Part shown: positions 53,101 through 64,000 of the stretch, in pieces
Position numbering within the stretch: the stretch's first letter is position 1
Layout: each line of letters begins with the position of its first letter
DNA from: Trichoplax adhaerens
Lineage: Eukaryota > Placozoa > Uniplacotomia > Trichoplacea > Trichoplacidae
NCBI RefSeq assembly: GCF_000150275.1
Contig: NW_002060948.1
Coordinates: 197,066-261,065 of the forward strand
DNA: 64,000 bases
Direction: 5' to 3'
The notes under the pieces: model-generated
The model's database searches: none
What the model saw: the letters and a program-made list of their open reading frames with translations, nothing else
What the model was told of the DNA's origin: nothing
Program-made: the position numbers and the translations under genes

Positions 53101-55240
53101 ATTCCCGACAAAATATAGCAAGTTTGGGTCAATTTATCCATCATTGGACCACTGCGAGCGGATTCCGAACTGATTACATCAATAATATCACCCATAAAGT
53201 ATGGAACTGACATTGTTACAGAAGAGGAAATAAATAAAAGTATAACAGCACCTAGAAGAATAAAAATTCTGTATTTTTATATTGTATCATAATAATATTA
53301 ACACAGTAGTTAAACTGATTGACATAGGCATCCATCAAGGTAGTAAATGATACCGATAAAAGTAAAACAGCTTCCATAATTAACGAGCAGTAAGTTGGAC
53401 AAATTACATCATAAAGAGTAGCAATACTGTAATAGCTTCCGTAATTACGGCATTATCTAGCAGTAGGCTGGCCATATTGTATCATAAAGAGCAGCAATAC
53501 TGTAATCGCTTCCATCATTACAGAATGGACTAACAGTTGGCTCGATATACTGGATTGCATCATAAAGAGCAGCATTGTCCAGAACAGATCTTTCAGCAAA
53601 TTTCCTATTATGGATCTACTCTCAATAATACCCATAGATATTTATGGATAACGATTTCAATTAACTTTCATCCGTCACTTTAAAGTATTGAAATGGCAAG
53701 AATGGTAAAATGACTAGCACTTCAATGGTGTTATACCTTTATCGACTGCTAGTGAACCAAGCTAGAGAAAGGCATTCTAGTCTACTTGTACTGTTATGTT
53801 TATACCGTCATGTTGTACTACATCAACAATAACAGCCGTTATTCATGCATGATTAAGATAGGATGAGTAGCCATTATTGAGCCGTCATTTTGCTCAATTT
53901 CTTTAGGCAGTTGCAGCTTGAGTCATTATGTGCAACAACGATGCTATGCCATGTCAAAGAGAGATTTATTGATCTAGTAGTCTCGCAATTTCAAATGCAA
54001 AATAGGTCATGATTGTGCCATGATTCTAATGCAAAATTTTCAACCTCCATCGACTACAAGTAGTAGTTATGCCACAAAGTTTCGATTCTACTGTACGTGA
54101 GAACGAGTCATTTTCCCCTCATATGGATACCAGCTGCAGATATTGTGCTTACGGTAGAGTAATTTATAATTTGATAATTTCAACTCCAGCTATCACAGCT
54201 ATATAAACTACCATAACCTAAATTAGCTATCGCTACCTTACATCTACTGTATAAGCTACATGCATACTGCACGAAGGCAATGGTACTACCATCAAGAGTA
54301 TCGGAGTCAAATTAGAACACCCATTTTTGGCGTGTATCGCGTTCTTGTAAGACGAAGAAGCTGTTACTAGTAATGAAAAAGCCAACATTGATTGCACTGA
54401 GTGTTACAGAACTTGACGATCCTTGTTTACGACTAGTAGGTACTTCTAATTAATCATTCAACCAGAATGGTGAGAGATTTATGATTGAAAAATTGACGTT
54501 GTTGATTTAATATGAGAGACTGTAGCAGAGGGGCATTTGTAATGACATGGTGATATACTGTAAGCTTGATTGTAAATTTTTTCATCTCAGTTCGACTGAA
54601 GCTAGTGGAGGCTAGCGTAGAGTACACAGGTACTAATTTACATTATAGCTAGTAGTAAATACAATTGCGTGAAGGTAAATCCCTCTCGTTTCACTCCATT
54701 CTCTAGTATTGAAATAAGTGAGTTTCCTTATAGAGAGCATGCTAAAGTTAGTTGAAGATTAAATAGAGTAGATAGGCTAGTTTAGGTCCGATTACGAAAG
54801 CTATTTTGTGACACTGAGTAAATAATATGTGCAGGATGCAGCAGCATCAGACATTCACTTTATTGAATTTGCAAATTGCATAGCCATCCTTCCATTGCAG
54901 CACGAAGTGTTGTCATCAAATGATACACAGATAGATGAAAAAAGATGTAGAATAACTTACATGTCAAACGCTTGGATTCAGGCTTGGCTAAAGTGATTAA
55001 ACGTTGAAGTCCAGAAATATTAGACTTGGATTTTTTTTTAACTTGATTAGACGTCGATTCCACTGCAAATCGAACAGTACTCGAGTAAGAACGAAGTAAA
55101 TGCCACCATCGACCATGACTAGCTAGCCGATTGTAAGGTCGATTGATAACGTTTACAGAATAAGAAGGAGTTATTGGAGTCATCAAGCTATACGTTAGTT
55201 TGCTAACTCCTCCTCTCAAGTACACTAATTTAGAAGCCAT
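50115..55240 (-). CDS. ABCB10: ABCB10-type mitochondrial ABC transporter
   Basis: Thirteen minus-strand exons: 54961-55240, 53045-53251, 52686-52888, 52429-52563, 52163-52233, 51991-52066, 51757-51892, 51575-51670, 51176-51465, 50881-51061, 50751-50794, 50586-50620, 50115-50349; phases agree; 662 residues. The N-terminus is rich in Arg/Ser/Thr and lacks acids, fitting a mitochondrial presequence. Half-transporter: a transmembrane domain ([47 protein letters not shown]) then the nucleotide-binding domain: Walker [10 protein letters not shown] (450-458), Q-loop SQ, signature LSGGQRQR split by an intron, Walker B ILILDE (577-582), H-loop IAHRLS. It aligns with vertebrate ABCB10, an inner-membrane homodimer tied to haem metabolism and oxidative stress. 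A 96-nt intron (52067-52162) is in frame and stop-free. Exon 50751-50794 is only 44 nt. Confidence 0.93.
53369..53590. repeat. Degenerate ~75-bp tandem repeat in ABCB10 intron 1
   Basis: ATCATAAAGAG followed by (T/C)AGCA starts at 53408, 53481 and 53559; the first two copies continue with AATACTGTAAT and GCTTCC. A weaker copy precedes at 53369. Spacing 73 and 78 bases. The array lies in the 1.7-kb intron between 53252 and 54960. Confidence 0.8.
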
Positions 55241-55262
55241 TAGGAGAACTTGCTAGGAATAG

Positions 55263-56030
55263 ATGATGCAATCGATAAATTACTTTCATCCACAAATGAA
55301 TTGGCTGGACTTGCAATGGTCTCCTAGCAATGGCGAGATTGGACTTTCCTATACTGGCACAGTATTAAAGTGGTCTAGAGAGCGGCCATGGGCGTATGTT
55401 ATGGGCCAGTCCAAGTATAAGAATTCTTTTTACTGCTACAGTATGGCCAGAGGAGTGCCATTGAAGTACCTGTATGATGACCAACCGAATGAAATTCGAC
55501 ACCCGAGAGAGACGGACCGATGGACAGGTGGGTACATGGCCGGATGGGCGGACGATGCTAACGCGAAATTGGCGGTGCTGAATGCAGTATAGTGGATCGT
55601 GTTGTAGACTGCATTCAAGGTCTCAACGTAAAACCAATGTTGTACACGGGCCAAAATGTCAGCTAAAAGTGGATGGAGAGGTGGATAGTAGTCAATAATA
55701 TCCATTTCCTCATTTTCTATGCTTGCCTAACTCAAAAGTAATCAATACGAAGTCATTCTAGCGGGATTGATGGTCGTATAAATGTCCCTCAAAGAGTGAG
55801 ACATCCGTAAGAGCTTGAACAATGTTTGAAAAAATGCTGTATGTTTTATCGTCAATCACCAACCAAGACCTCTTTTGCATATTGCTCCAACTCGGAGTAA
55901 CTAGCCTGGCCGATAGCATCATTTGCACCGAGTCTGTGGACTAGTATGCAAGAGAGAGGGACTTGTAAAAAAAGTTTCTTCCCTCATCCTCAATCTATCT
56001 CGACCATCCTTGTGAATCAGGACATCATAT
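55263..56030. other. Unassigned coding-like block near the ABCB10 start
   Basis: This stretch is clearly less AT-rich than its neighbours. Plus 55263-55592 is open (109 codons, with WSRERPWAYVMGQSKYKN), and minus 55436-55705 is open (YYPPLHPLLADILARVQHWF). A third patch, minus about 55866-55965, reads CILVHRLGANDAIGQASYSE and stops at a TGA. The minus readings look more protein-like, yet no splice-consistent chain or family was found. Possible gene relic or inserted element. Confidence 0.3.
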
Positions 56031-56269
56031 TACAGTAGGCAGGGAGCTCATTGCAAAACAATCGTGCATAGTCCAGAGCCCACTAGCACTTGAAATGGAA
56101 ATCAATCACTTATAGATTGACTACTGCAGGTGAAAAATGGATCACTCTGCAGTCTTTAGACTTACAGTACAGGCTAGTGACTTGAACAATGACTTCCATA
56201 AATAAATTAAATTTGAGTTCAATGCGCATCCTACCATTTCAAGGTAGCTTAGTCAAGTAAGCATGACAT

Positions 56270-56880
56270 CAACACGAAAGCAGGAAATCTGATGACCAAA
56301 TACTGTCCAATATGTGCCGCTACACTGTGCACCTCTAGAACTACATGACAGTCGTTCAAGATTTCTAGTTGGATAATGCACTTAAAAGAACTTTGGTTAG
56401 TCGGTGACTTTCACTACGTGCACTGCTAAAATGGGCTCCAAAATGCGGGCAATATTTTTAAGAGTCTATGCACAATCCTACGGTAGATGATCAGCTCGGA
56501 GCATGGTTTTGGAGGCGCACTGTTGACCAAGACAGTCGTTCAAGATTTCTAGTTGTGCTCAGTATTAAAAAGAGCTCGGGTAGTCCATGACAAAGACTGT
56601 ATGCACTATTAGCATGGACTCCAAAATACGGGCAACATTTTAGTAGTCCGTGCACAATGCTACGATGGATAACCACCAGCTCAGAGCATGGTTTTGGAGG
56701 CGCACTGCTGACCAAATACTGTTCAATGCGTGCAGCTATACACCTTTCTACAATCTAGAACTACTTGACAGTCGTTCAAGATTTCTAGTTGTGTACGGTA
56801 CTAAAATGAGCTTGACTACTAAATGGGCTCAAAAATGTAGGCAACTTTTTAGTAATCCGTGCACAATCCTCTAGTAAACA
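56270..56880. repeat. Imperfect tandem repeat, units about 184-236 bp
   Basis: GACAGTCGTTCAAGATTTCT begins at 56347, 56531 and 56767; CATGGTTTTGGAGGCGCACT begins at 56502 and 56684; related GGGCTC(C/A)AAAAT and GTGCACAAT(C/G)CT segments recur between them. A partial unit opens near 56290 (TGACCAAATACTGT). Repeats carry open frames on both strands but with stops. Type of element unknown. Confidence 0.8.
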
Positions 56881-57172
56881 TACTAATTCAATACCAAGAA
56901 TCCAAGATGAATACTTTTAATGCTGATTACCTTTACAGACCTGATGGAGGATTCATCATTCGAATGCCTCCATCACCTGTATTTATTTCTCTATTTAGCA
57001 TCAGAGAAAACGCAATTTAACCGGTTTCGTATAAAAATGGAGGTTGTCACTCAGCAAAACAAAATTGGGCTCAGAAAAATGATATTTTTCATATATTTGA
57101 GCATGATTTTACAGACTCTATGCTGACCATGGCAACCTCGACTTCTAGTCCTGCTTCTGCAGTCATGGACTA

Positions 57173-57501
57173 CTACCATACTGTACTGTGGCTTCCTTTC
57201 TCGTAGCCCATGGGTGTACCGCGAAACATCCATACGGTAGGGTATCCAGTATGACAGGGGTGCCGTTCTGGACCGTCCAAGTGTCCAGGTGTCAATATTT
57301 CTTCATCGGCTAGCCGGCGAACTCCTTGCCATCCAACCAGTTCGAAATCGTCCACATCGATGCAAAGACATTGGGCAGGCCATTGCATGCGAAAAGATTC
57401 GTCATTGCAGCCTTGGAAATACAACGTGAAAGCAACAAGCTGAAGTGAAAGCTAAAACAGTGGCCGCTACTAGACTGACCGTAGAATCGCCAAGAGCTCA
57501 C
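57173..57501 (-). other. Unassigned G+C-richer open frames
   Basis: Minus 57173-57424 encodes 83 residues of balanced composition (QGCNDESFRMQWPAQCLCID, TGYPTVWMFRGTPMGYEKG), and minus 57310-57501 overlaps in another frame. Base composition resembles the 55.3 kb block, so both may be parts of one relic interrupted by the tandem repeats. No family recognised. Confidence 0.25.
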
Positions 57502-57764
57502 ATTCCATTCATAGCCAAGATTCCATCATTATAGAATCATAATAAGAAGGACAAATTGAGAGCGATCACGGTAATCATTTATTTTCCTCCTCATTTCTCA
57601 TGCAAGTTATGATCTCCTTGGCTTTTTCTCTCGTATCTCTCTCTCCCCTTGTTCATAGAGCATTCTTATCCATTAGTAGAGATGGATAATGTTTCTAGAC
57701 GAATGAATGATAGCTATACAACCTGTGATAAAGTTATTATTGTTTTGGGGACATTTTAATTTAG

Positions 57765-60700
57765 ATGGCAAGTCAAAGACACGATCAATCATTGCAAGCA
57801 TTTTATATCAAGCGATTAGCTCAACGTTATCAAGCCAATGAAGTCGCAGTCAAGAACGCAATCGCTCTATTACGAGAAGGAAATACTGTGCCATTTATCG
57901 TTCGTTACAAGAGTAGCATGATCCAAGGAATTAATGATATAAATATTCAGCAAATTCGAAATGACTACGAAGACTTCATGTAAGTTGCGTCTACATCAAT
58001 AAGCATAGTCAACAGGATTGGTGCGGTGTCTATTTTTAACGTGTTTCAGCACCTTGTTTTTCAACTCGATCATTTGCTGGCGCCGATATTCATCCCACTC
58101 ATGTTGCATGCTACGATCACTGAAATCTTACTGTTATGCCTGGTTAGTATTAGCCAAGGTTGCTTTACAGTACTACAAACAAAATAAACTTCCAATATTG
58201 AGTTAATCCTAAGGCTTTTTGTCCCGACCGGGCTAGAAATTGCAGTACTAGTTTTCAAGATGGCTTGCAAAATGATTTCTCACTTTAAACGCTAGTATGC
58301 ATACTGTACGATCGATATGCAGGCTAGGAAAATCCCTTGCTTAACTTTCCTCTGTGCTGAACCTACTATGCAACTTGCTTAGCTCAAGGCGATGTTGACT
58401 ATCTCATTTCGCATCCAATAAGAATATTGAATAATAATAATTCTTGAATCAAGTCCAATACATGGACCAATGATCGTTCCATAACTGAATCCTATACAAA
58501 TAGGCTTGAGCCTTAGTCGTGATAGTCTACACGATCGACTTTACAGATGATTAGTGTTAACTTGCTAGCATTCAATGGATGGCAAACCTTCTAATACTTT
58601 ACTTTGATTGAAAATAGCCATGATATATACCTTCGACTGTGCTAGCTGTATCATTCTTCACATAATATTTACTATGGCTAGACTTTAAAGATATTATGAC
58701 TATCAATTCAAAGTCGTGACGCCTTATGATGAAACGATAGACAGTCGTGATTCGATCTGGTACAAATCGATTAAACAAAATTATTCCGATAGCAAATGGT
58801 TAAATTGTACTTTTTTTAAAAACATTTATACTAACACAGTAACTTTACGATTAACTTAATGCCAAATATGATTCAGATGAGTTACTTCGTGGGTTGTGAT
58901 GCACAAATGCACCTTTACTAAATGACTAATCTTGCTCAGTAGAAGAATCCTATCCATCCTGATACCGTAGGATGAAGACTTTCACACAGTCCATAGTGCA
59001 CCATAAGTCTGCGGCCACAAAATGCCGTCGATAGCACTGTTATTCTGTGTTCAGTGTGCTCACTGTGTTATTATATGCGTGCGATCAGTTATGCAAAGGA
59101 TGAATTTCAGTAACCTACTATTGACGTTGTTCAACTTACAGCTTCATGCATAATCGTAGGATAAATAGGATGGAAATCTCAATGCCATAATTCTTTCATC
59201 ATGTTGTACTACAGTCAGCAGTAACGAGCTCAAAACTTCACCTTGTGTTACTGGTGACTATATCTTTATTTCATCCTACTAGATTACTTCAAGAAGAAAG
59301 CAAGAAACTAAAGACAAGGCTGCAAAAAAGCGGTGCTTTAACTTTACAGCTAGAGCAAGAGCTCGATCGCGCTGAGTCTGTGGAAGAAATTAAAGAATTG
59401 GTGAGAGAAATGACTGGCAATAATTACTTCAACCTAAGATAGGACGGCACTGTTTTATACTCAAAGTTTACTAGTATATTGTTGTCTTATCCATAACTTA
59501 CTACAGTGGCTACCATTGTCAACAGATATTATATATTTACCGTATTCTACTGTAGGCTAAACAGTTTAAAACAACTCCCACTGGATCATTAGCCGATAGA
59601 GCTAAAAAACTTGGTCTGGATAAGTTAGCCACTTTATTACTTGAAAATAAAATTGATCAAGTGAATTTTAAATCGTGGATCAAAAGAGATACTCAAGGTA
59701 TGAACTTTGAACGTAAAAGATGTATTACTTTTAATTTTATTATATATCGTATGTAAGAAATAAATTGTTATATATAATAGTTGCTATCGTATTGTCAGTA
59801 ACTGAACTTGCAACATACCATTGGCATATCACTTATTGATAACCCTAGTGTGCAAGTAATATCACTTCTAGTACTGAAGTACGTATAGTTGTGTTTAGCC
59901 AGATAACCATCTGTGATTAATTCTGTCGCTGAATCGTTTATTGGATAGGACGTGCACTGTAGTAGATAGTTATGATTAAATGGTTGAAACTGAAATATCT
60001 TAACTACCAGGTCTAGCATCAATCGAAGAGATCCAGAATGGTGTCAAACACATCTTAGCTAATGTAATCGCCAAGAATTCTAATTGCAGAAGTTACGTCG
60101 GCAAACTGTAAGCTGAGTCATTATTTTTAGAGTAAGAGCAAACACAGTGTACATCATTAAGACCAACTTATTATAATTATCATTCCTATGATAGCAAGTC
60201 GTACGTATACATTATTACCGTATGTGTAAGCCTTCCCAATTTACAGTTATACAAATGCAAGATAATATCAGTTTTGTATTCTAAGACTCTTTATACATAA
60301 TGCTTATTAGATTTAAAAATGCTGAGATCACTTCATTCCTATCGTCAACAACAATCAAGCAGCAAATGCATAATCCCTCATTCGATAATGTTTTGGAGAG
60401 ATATTCTAACTTTCAAAGAAAAGTTACACATGTTCTACCTCATCAGGTACATATTATACGCCGTCAGTCACACTTGCATACTTTGATCAACGCCTACTAT
60501 ATCTACTGTACAGATATCAGTAGACGAGTTTAGATGTGGATAGGACGAAAACTGCTATGAAATCTGGCATGTATAAAATTAGATTTTATTGACTTACCGG
60601 TATCATTAGGTGTTGGCTCTGAATCGTGGTGAACGAGAGAAAATCCTAACTGTGAAAATAAAAGCTGATTTCAAAGCTCAGGAAAAGTTCTGCACATGGG

Positions 60701-63506
60701 CAAGAAATGAAATATTCCCATTTGTCCCGAAAAGAAAAGGTCTAGCTAAACTTTATCGCCATAAGAATACCAATTTATAAATTACTTTGTGAAATTTCCC
60801 GTGAGATGATCGTAATTTATTCGATCGTTTATCTATGGATATTCCGATTTTTTCTCTATGATTAGATGTTGAACGCATATTTAATGAAGCAACAAAGGAT
60901 GCATTTGTTCGATTGCTACAACCTGCTGAAGAAAGACGGATTCGGTAAAAACAAGCGCCTTTTTGCATTAATTCAATATGTTAGAATAAATTAAATATTG
61001 CACAGCTACTTGTAGTTGCAGTCAAATGAGTAGTGAAGTTTTACGCTTGCGATGAAATAATGCCAGTGTTGTTATTGCTAGACGTAATCTGACATGTCAA
61101 GCCCAAAAAGCGGCTGTGAGTATTTTTACTCAAAATTTGCGTCGGATGTTGTTGACTCCGTCAGTAAGCGGAAAAGTCATCTTGGGAATAGATCCTGGAT
61201 ATAAAAATGGTTGCAAATTAGCTATAATTGATAAATTAGGTATTTAAATTGTCTATTTTAGGCATTTGTAGGAACACCAATTATTATTTTATTTTAATTA
61301 ATGTAAGGCGTAATTACAGGTGAAGTATTGCACGCTACTATAATCTATATACATGATGCAAGAATCAGCGAAGCTGAGGCAACTCTAGTCAACCTTGTCC
61401 AAGGATTCAAGTAAGATTTTTTTGAATTAAAAAGTACTAGTAAATCAGTATTATTGACATTTTTAATTAAAGCATTATTACTGTATAATAATTACTTTTA
61501 CGTTTTTGGGGGTTTATGGATACCCAGGTGTTCGCTTATAGCAATTGGTAACGGTTGTGCGTGCCGCGATGTGGAAACTCTACTCAGTAACTTGACCTCA
61601 AGGAGAGCTTTCAATTTTCAAAAGGTCAAGTACTGGTAAGATCTTGTGTGCTTTTTAAGCTTAATTTTGTTCTATCTTGATAGTAAAATGTCTTTCAGCT
61701 TTGTCAACGAATCTGGGAGCTCTTGGTATAGTATATCGGAACTTGGCAGAGCGGAACTGCCGAAGTTAATGCCAAACTTAAGGAGTGCCGGTAAACGGAT
61801 AGATGTATTAATTACTAGTTTCTTTCTATTGAACCCTTGAAGATTATTGTAATATTGCAGTACGTATAAGGCAAATTAAGCATTAAACTGATATTTCTTA
61901 CTACAGTTTCTATCGCTAGAAGATTGCAAAACCCACTTGCTGAGATGACAAAAGTAGAGCCAAAACATTTGGGTGTTGGTATGTATCAGGTAATTATGCA
62001 CATCGCTAAAGATTGGGATGAAAATTGTTTAGTTATTTTATTTATCAAAACTTACAAACTCATAATATTATGTCATAGCATGATATTCCTGATAAGTTAC
62101 TGGAAAAAGCGGTAAAAGGTGTCTTAGAGGCGTGCGTTAGTTTTGTTGGAATCGATTGTAATACTGCCGACGTGACAATGCTACAGTAGGATACTTTTAG
62201 ATAATTTAAAATAGTATTTGTTGCAAGTCCGCTTAACTTTGGCCTACGTATTATAATAGGCACGTTGCCGGTCTCAATCTTAAGTGTGCAAAAGCTATAG
62301 TTGAATATAGAAAAGAGAATGGTCCGCTATGCAACCGTGAACAGTTAAAGAAAATAAAAGGAATTGGACCGAAAACTTTTGAACAATGTGCTGGCTTTCT
62401 ACGAATTAATCCTGGTACATATCATTCTGCAAGAGATCCGAAAGCAAAGATACCATTATATAGTTTTGAAATGGAATGTATTTTTCTTGCTTGTCAATAG
62501 CTTCCTATGAGGAAAACTTGAGCAACTACACGAGCCTGACGGTATCAACAAGTTCTGGGAAAAGGAAGATATCCACTGATAGTAGTATCGTTGCAAGAAA
62601 GAAACAGAGAATAATAGCAGAATCTAACAAGCTAGATATGACGATAATTCATCCCGACAATTATCCTTCAGCACTGAAGTACGGTATTTCTATCGTCGAC
62701 TTTGCATGATACCGACAGTGATTGATTAGAATTTTTTTTGCCAGATTTCTCCGGTACTTAGGAGCTACAATGGATGACATAGGCGACCAAAAACTGATTG
62801 AAAAAGTTACGCTACAGCTCAATATTCCAGGTTCGTATTCCGATGATGTAGACTTTGTTTACAGTCAATCTACGGTACCGTATAGCGAATATAAACTGTT
62901 CCAATAAAGTTACTTCTTATTTAGATCTGTATTATTCTGCAGTAGAATCTAATAGATTCTAATGTGCATATATTATCATTTATTGAAAGGATTTGAAGCT
63001 TTGCAAAAATGTCTAGGGATTGATTCTGACGTATTTAAAAATTTATGCGATGCATTGCAACAGAACCTTGATTTTGATATTAGATCCGGTAACGAAAAAT
63101 TTAAATATTCGTATCTAGTTGTGCAAGTTTCCGACTTACTCTTTTTTTAACAGATTATGATGAACCTGTATTCCGAAGTAGCATTATTTCATTGCAGTCA
63201 ATTGTAAATGGCACAATTTTGACCGGTTGCGTCAGAAATGTGACTACTTTCGGTATATTTGTGGATTGTGGACTAGGAACAGACGGCATGATTCGGATTG
63301 GTGAGGAAGTGATAACTCAATCTGGTATGTCTGCGTTTGCTAAGATGTACGTCAAATTCTTTTATCTATTCGATTAAACTAACGTGAAGTATAATCATAT
63401 AGAAAGCGAAAAACGCCCATTGGGTCCAGGAGATAGAGTAAAGGTAAAGGTTAAGCGTGTGAGCGGTGTAAATAACAAGAGAATCTTACTAGAATTAGCA
63501 CAGTAA
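57765..63506 (+). CDS. SRBD1: S1 RNA-binding domain protein 1 (SRBD1), Tex-family
   Basis: Nineteen exons: 57765-57979, 59283-59400, 59556-59697, 60011-60107, 60311-60446, 60610-60739, 60866-60944, 61082-61239, 61320-61410, 61528-61635, 61699-61790, 61907-61989, 62079-62185, 62260-62477, 62501-62678, 62745-62830, 62990-63088, 63154-63324, 63403-63506; phases agree; 803 residues. Tex landmarks in order: [24 protein letters not shown], the YqgF/RNase H-like core [51 protein letters not shown], the helix-hairpin-helix [20 protein letters not shown], and a C-terminal S1 domain ([27 protein letters not shown]). Tex proteins bind nucleic acid and affect transcription or RNA handling; the animal role is poorly known. 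Human SRBD1 is longer at the N-terminus, and the ATG follows TTTTAATTTAG, which resembles an acceptor, so upstream exons may be missing. Confidence 0.93.
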
Positions 63507-64000
63507 CTACTATAAAATGTCCTAACACGTATGATGTAATGTTCGTTAATTAAACTTTCGTTACGTGTTGGTTTAATCCAATCAAATGGTTTGCACACCA
63601 TTACATATTAATGTAAAGAAATTCTTTTTATTTTATATACGCGTATAAAGGCGATATTAAATATTGTCATATGCATGATGCATGCTGTATATTAAAAGCT
63701 GGCTGATATTAAAGAGAATTTTTAAAAGTATTCAGTTTCCAAATATAGGATTAATTAAAACCTTCTTTTCGTGATAAAGCGTGTCCGATTTGAATGTTTT
63801 ACAATAAAAACAGATGTTGTATCATTAGCGTATTGTAAGATCTTTAGATATAATATAGTAATATTTTACATACATTGCTAATCTTTATCCAATAAAACAT
63901 GGCTTGACTTTTATCAATGGTCATAAAAGGTTGAGTGATTTTTTTGAATATTGCATAGTGATTTGTTCACCTAAAGGTGGTGTCTGATCCTCAGTTATCG
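63507..64000 (+). other. SRBD1 3' flank with candidate polyA signals
   Basis: AATAAA occurs at 63803-63808 and 63891-63896, 300-385 bases after the SRBD1 stop. No other feature seen up to the window end. Confidence 0.35.

Noticed and set aside
57173-57501. Possible transposase in the GC-richer minus frames
   Set aside because: No DDE/DDD or other catalytic motif could be identified, and no terminal repeats; kept only as unassigned frames.
61021-61081. In-frame TGA just upstream of the SRBD1 RNase H-like exon, suggesting a nonsense mutation
   Set aside because: Using the later acceptor (TTGCTAG at 61075-61081) removes the TGA and restores the Tex alignment with correct phase.
1-64000. CRISPR arrays, operons, rRNA or tRNA genes
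   Set aside because: The window is intron-rich eukaryotic DNA; no regularly spaced prokaryotic repeat array or rRNA was seen, and no tRNA could be supported by eye.

Overview
The window is eukaryotic: about two-thirds A+T, split genes with GT-AG introns (plus one GC-AG), and animal gene families (a BMP ligand, ERH, CDKN3, ABCB10, SRBD1). Compact genes with many small exons and mostly short introns suggest an early-branching metazoan. A placozoan (Trichoplax/Hoilungia type) is my best guess, by inference only. All gene models were built by hand from splice sites, reading phase and remembered family alignments; no search was run.

Layout. 1-6.1 kb: 3' part of a mucin-like, fibronectin-III, single-pass receptor gene (+), followed by a stop-interrupted Ser/Pro-rich tail in the same frame. 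6.6-11.3 kb: no gene seen. 11.6-12.9 kb: decayed tandem paralog of that receptor. 15.0-17.0 kb: ERH (-). 16.9-18.7 kb: island of TACTGTA/TACAGTA palindromes. 19.2-21.2 kb: CDKN3/KAP phosphatase (+). 22.0-23.5 kb: membrane-anchored stand-alone relative of the OvoA C-terminal methyltransferase (-). 23.6-24.1 kb: second palindrome island. 24.8-29.8 kb: F-box protein with seven WD40 repeats (+). 29.8-40.5 kb: gene-poor, with three unassigned coding-like segments. 40.5-44.9 kb: BMP-like TGF-beta ligand (+). 45-50 kb: gene-poor. 50.1-55.2 kb: ABCB10-type mitochondrial ABC transporter (-). 55.2-57.7 kb: less AT-rich, repeat-bearing block with unassigned ORFs. 57.8-63.5 kb: SRBD1/Tex-like S1 RNA-binding protein (+).

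The genes look like unrelated neighbours, not a pathway. ERH/CDKN3, methyltransferase/F-box-WD and ABCB10/SRBD1 are divergent pairs; CDKN3 and the methyltransferase converge. The most unusual points are the membrane-anchored OvoA-type methyltransferase without its sulfoxide synthase, a CDKN3 whose general-acid Asp is replaced, the tandem receptor paralog that keeps intron phases while decaying, and the palindrome islands.
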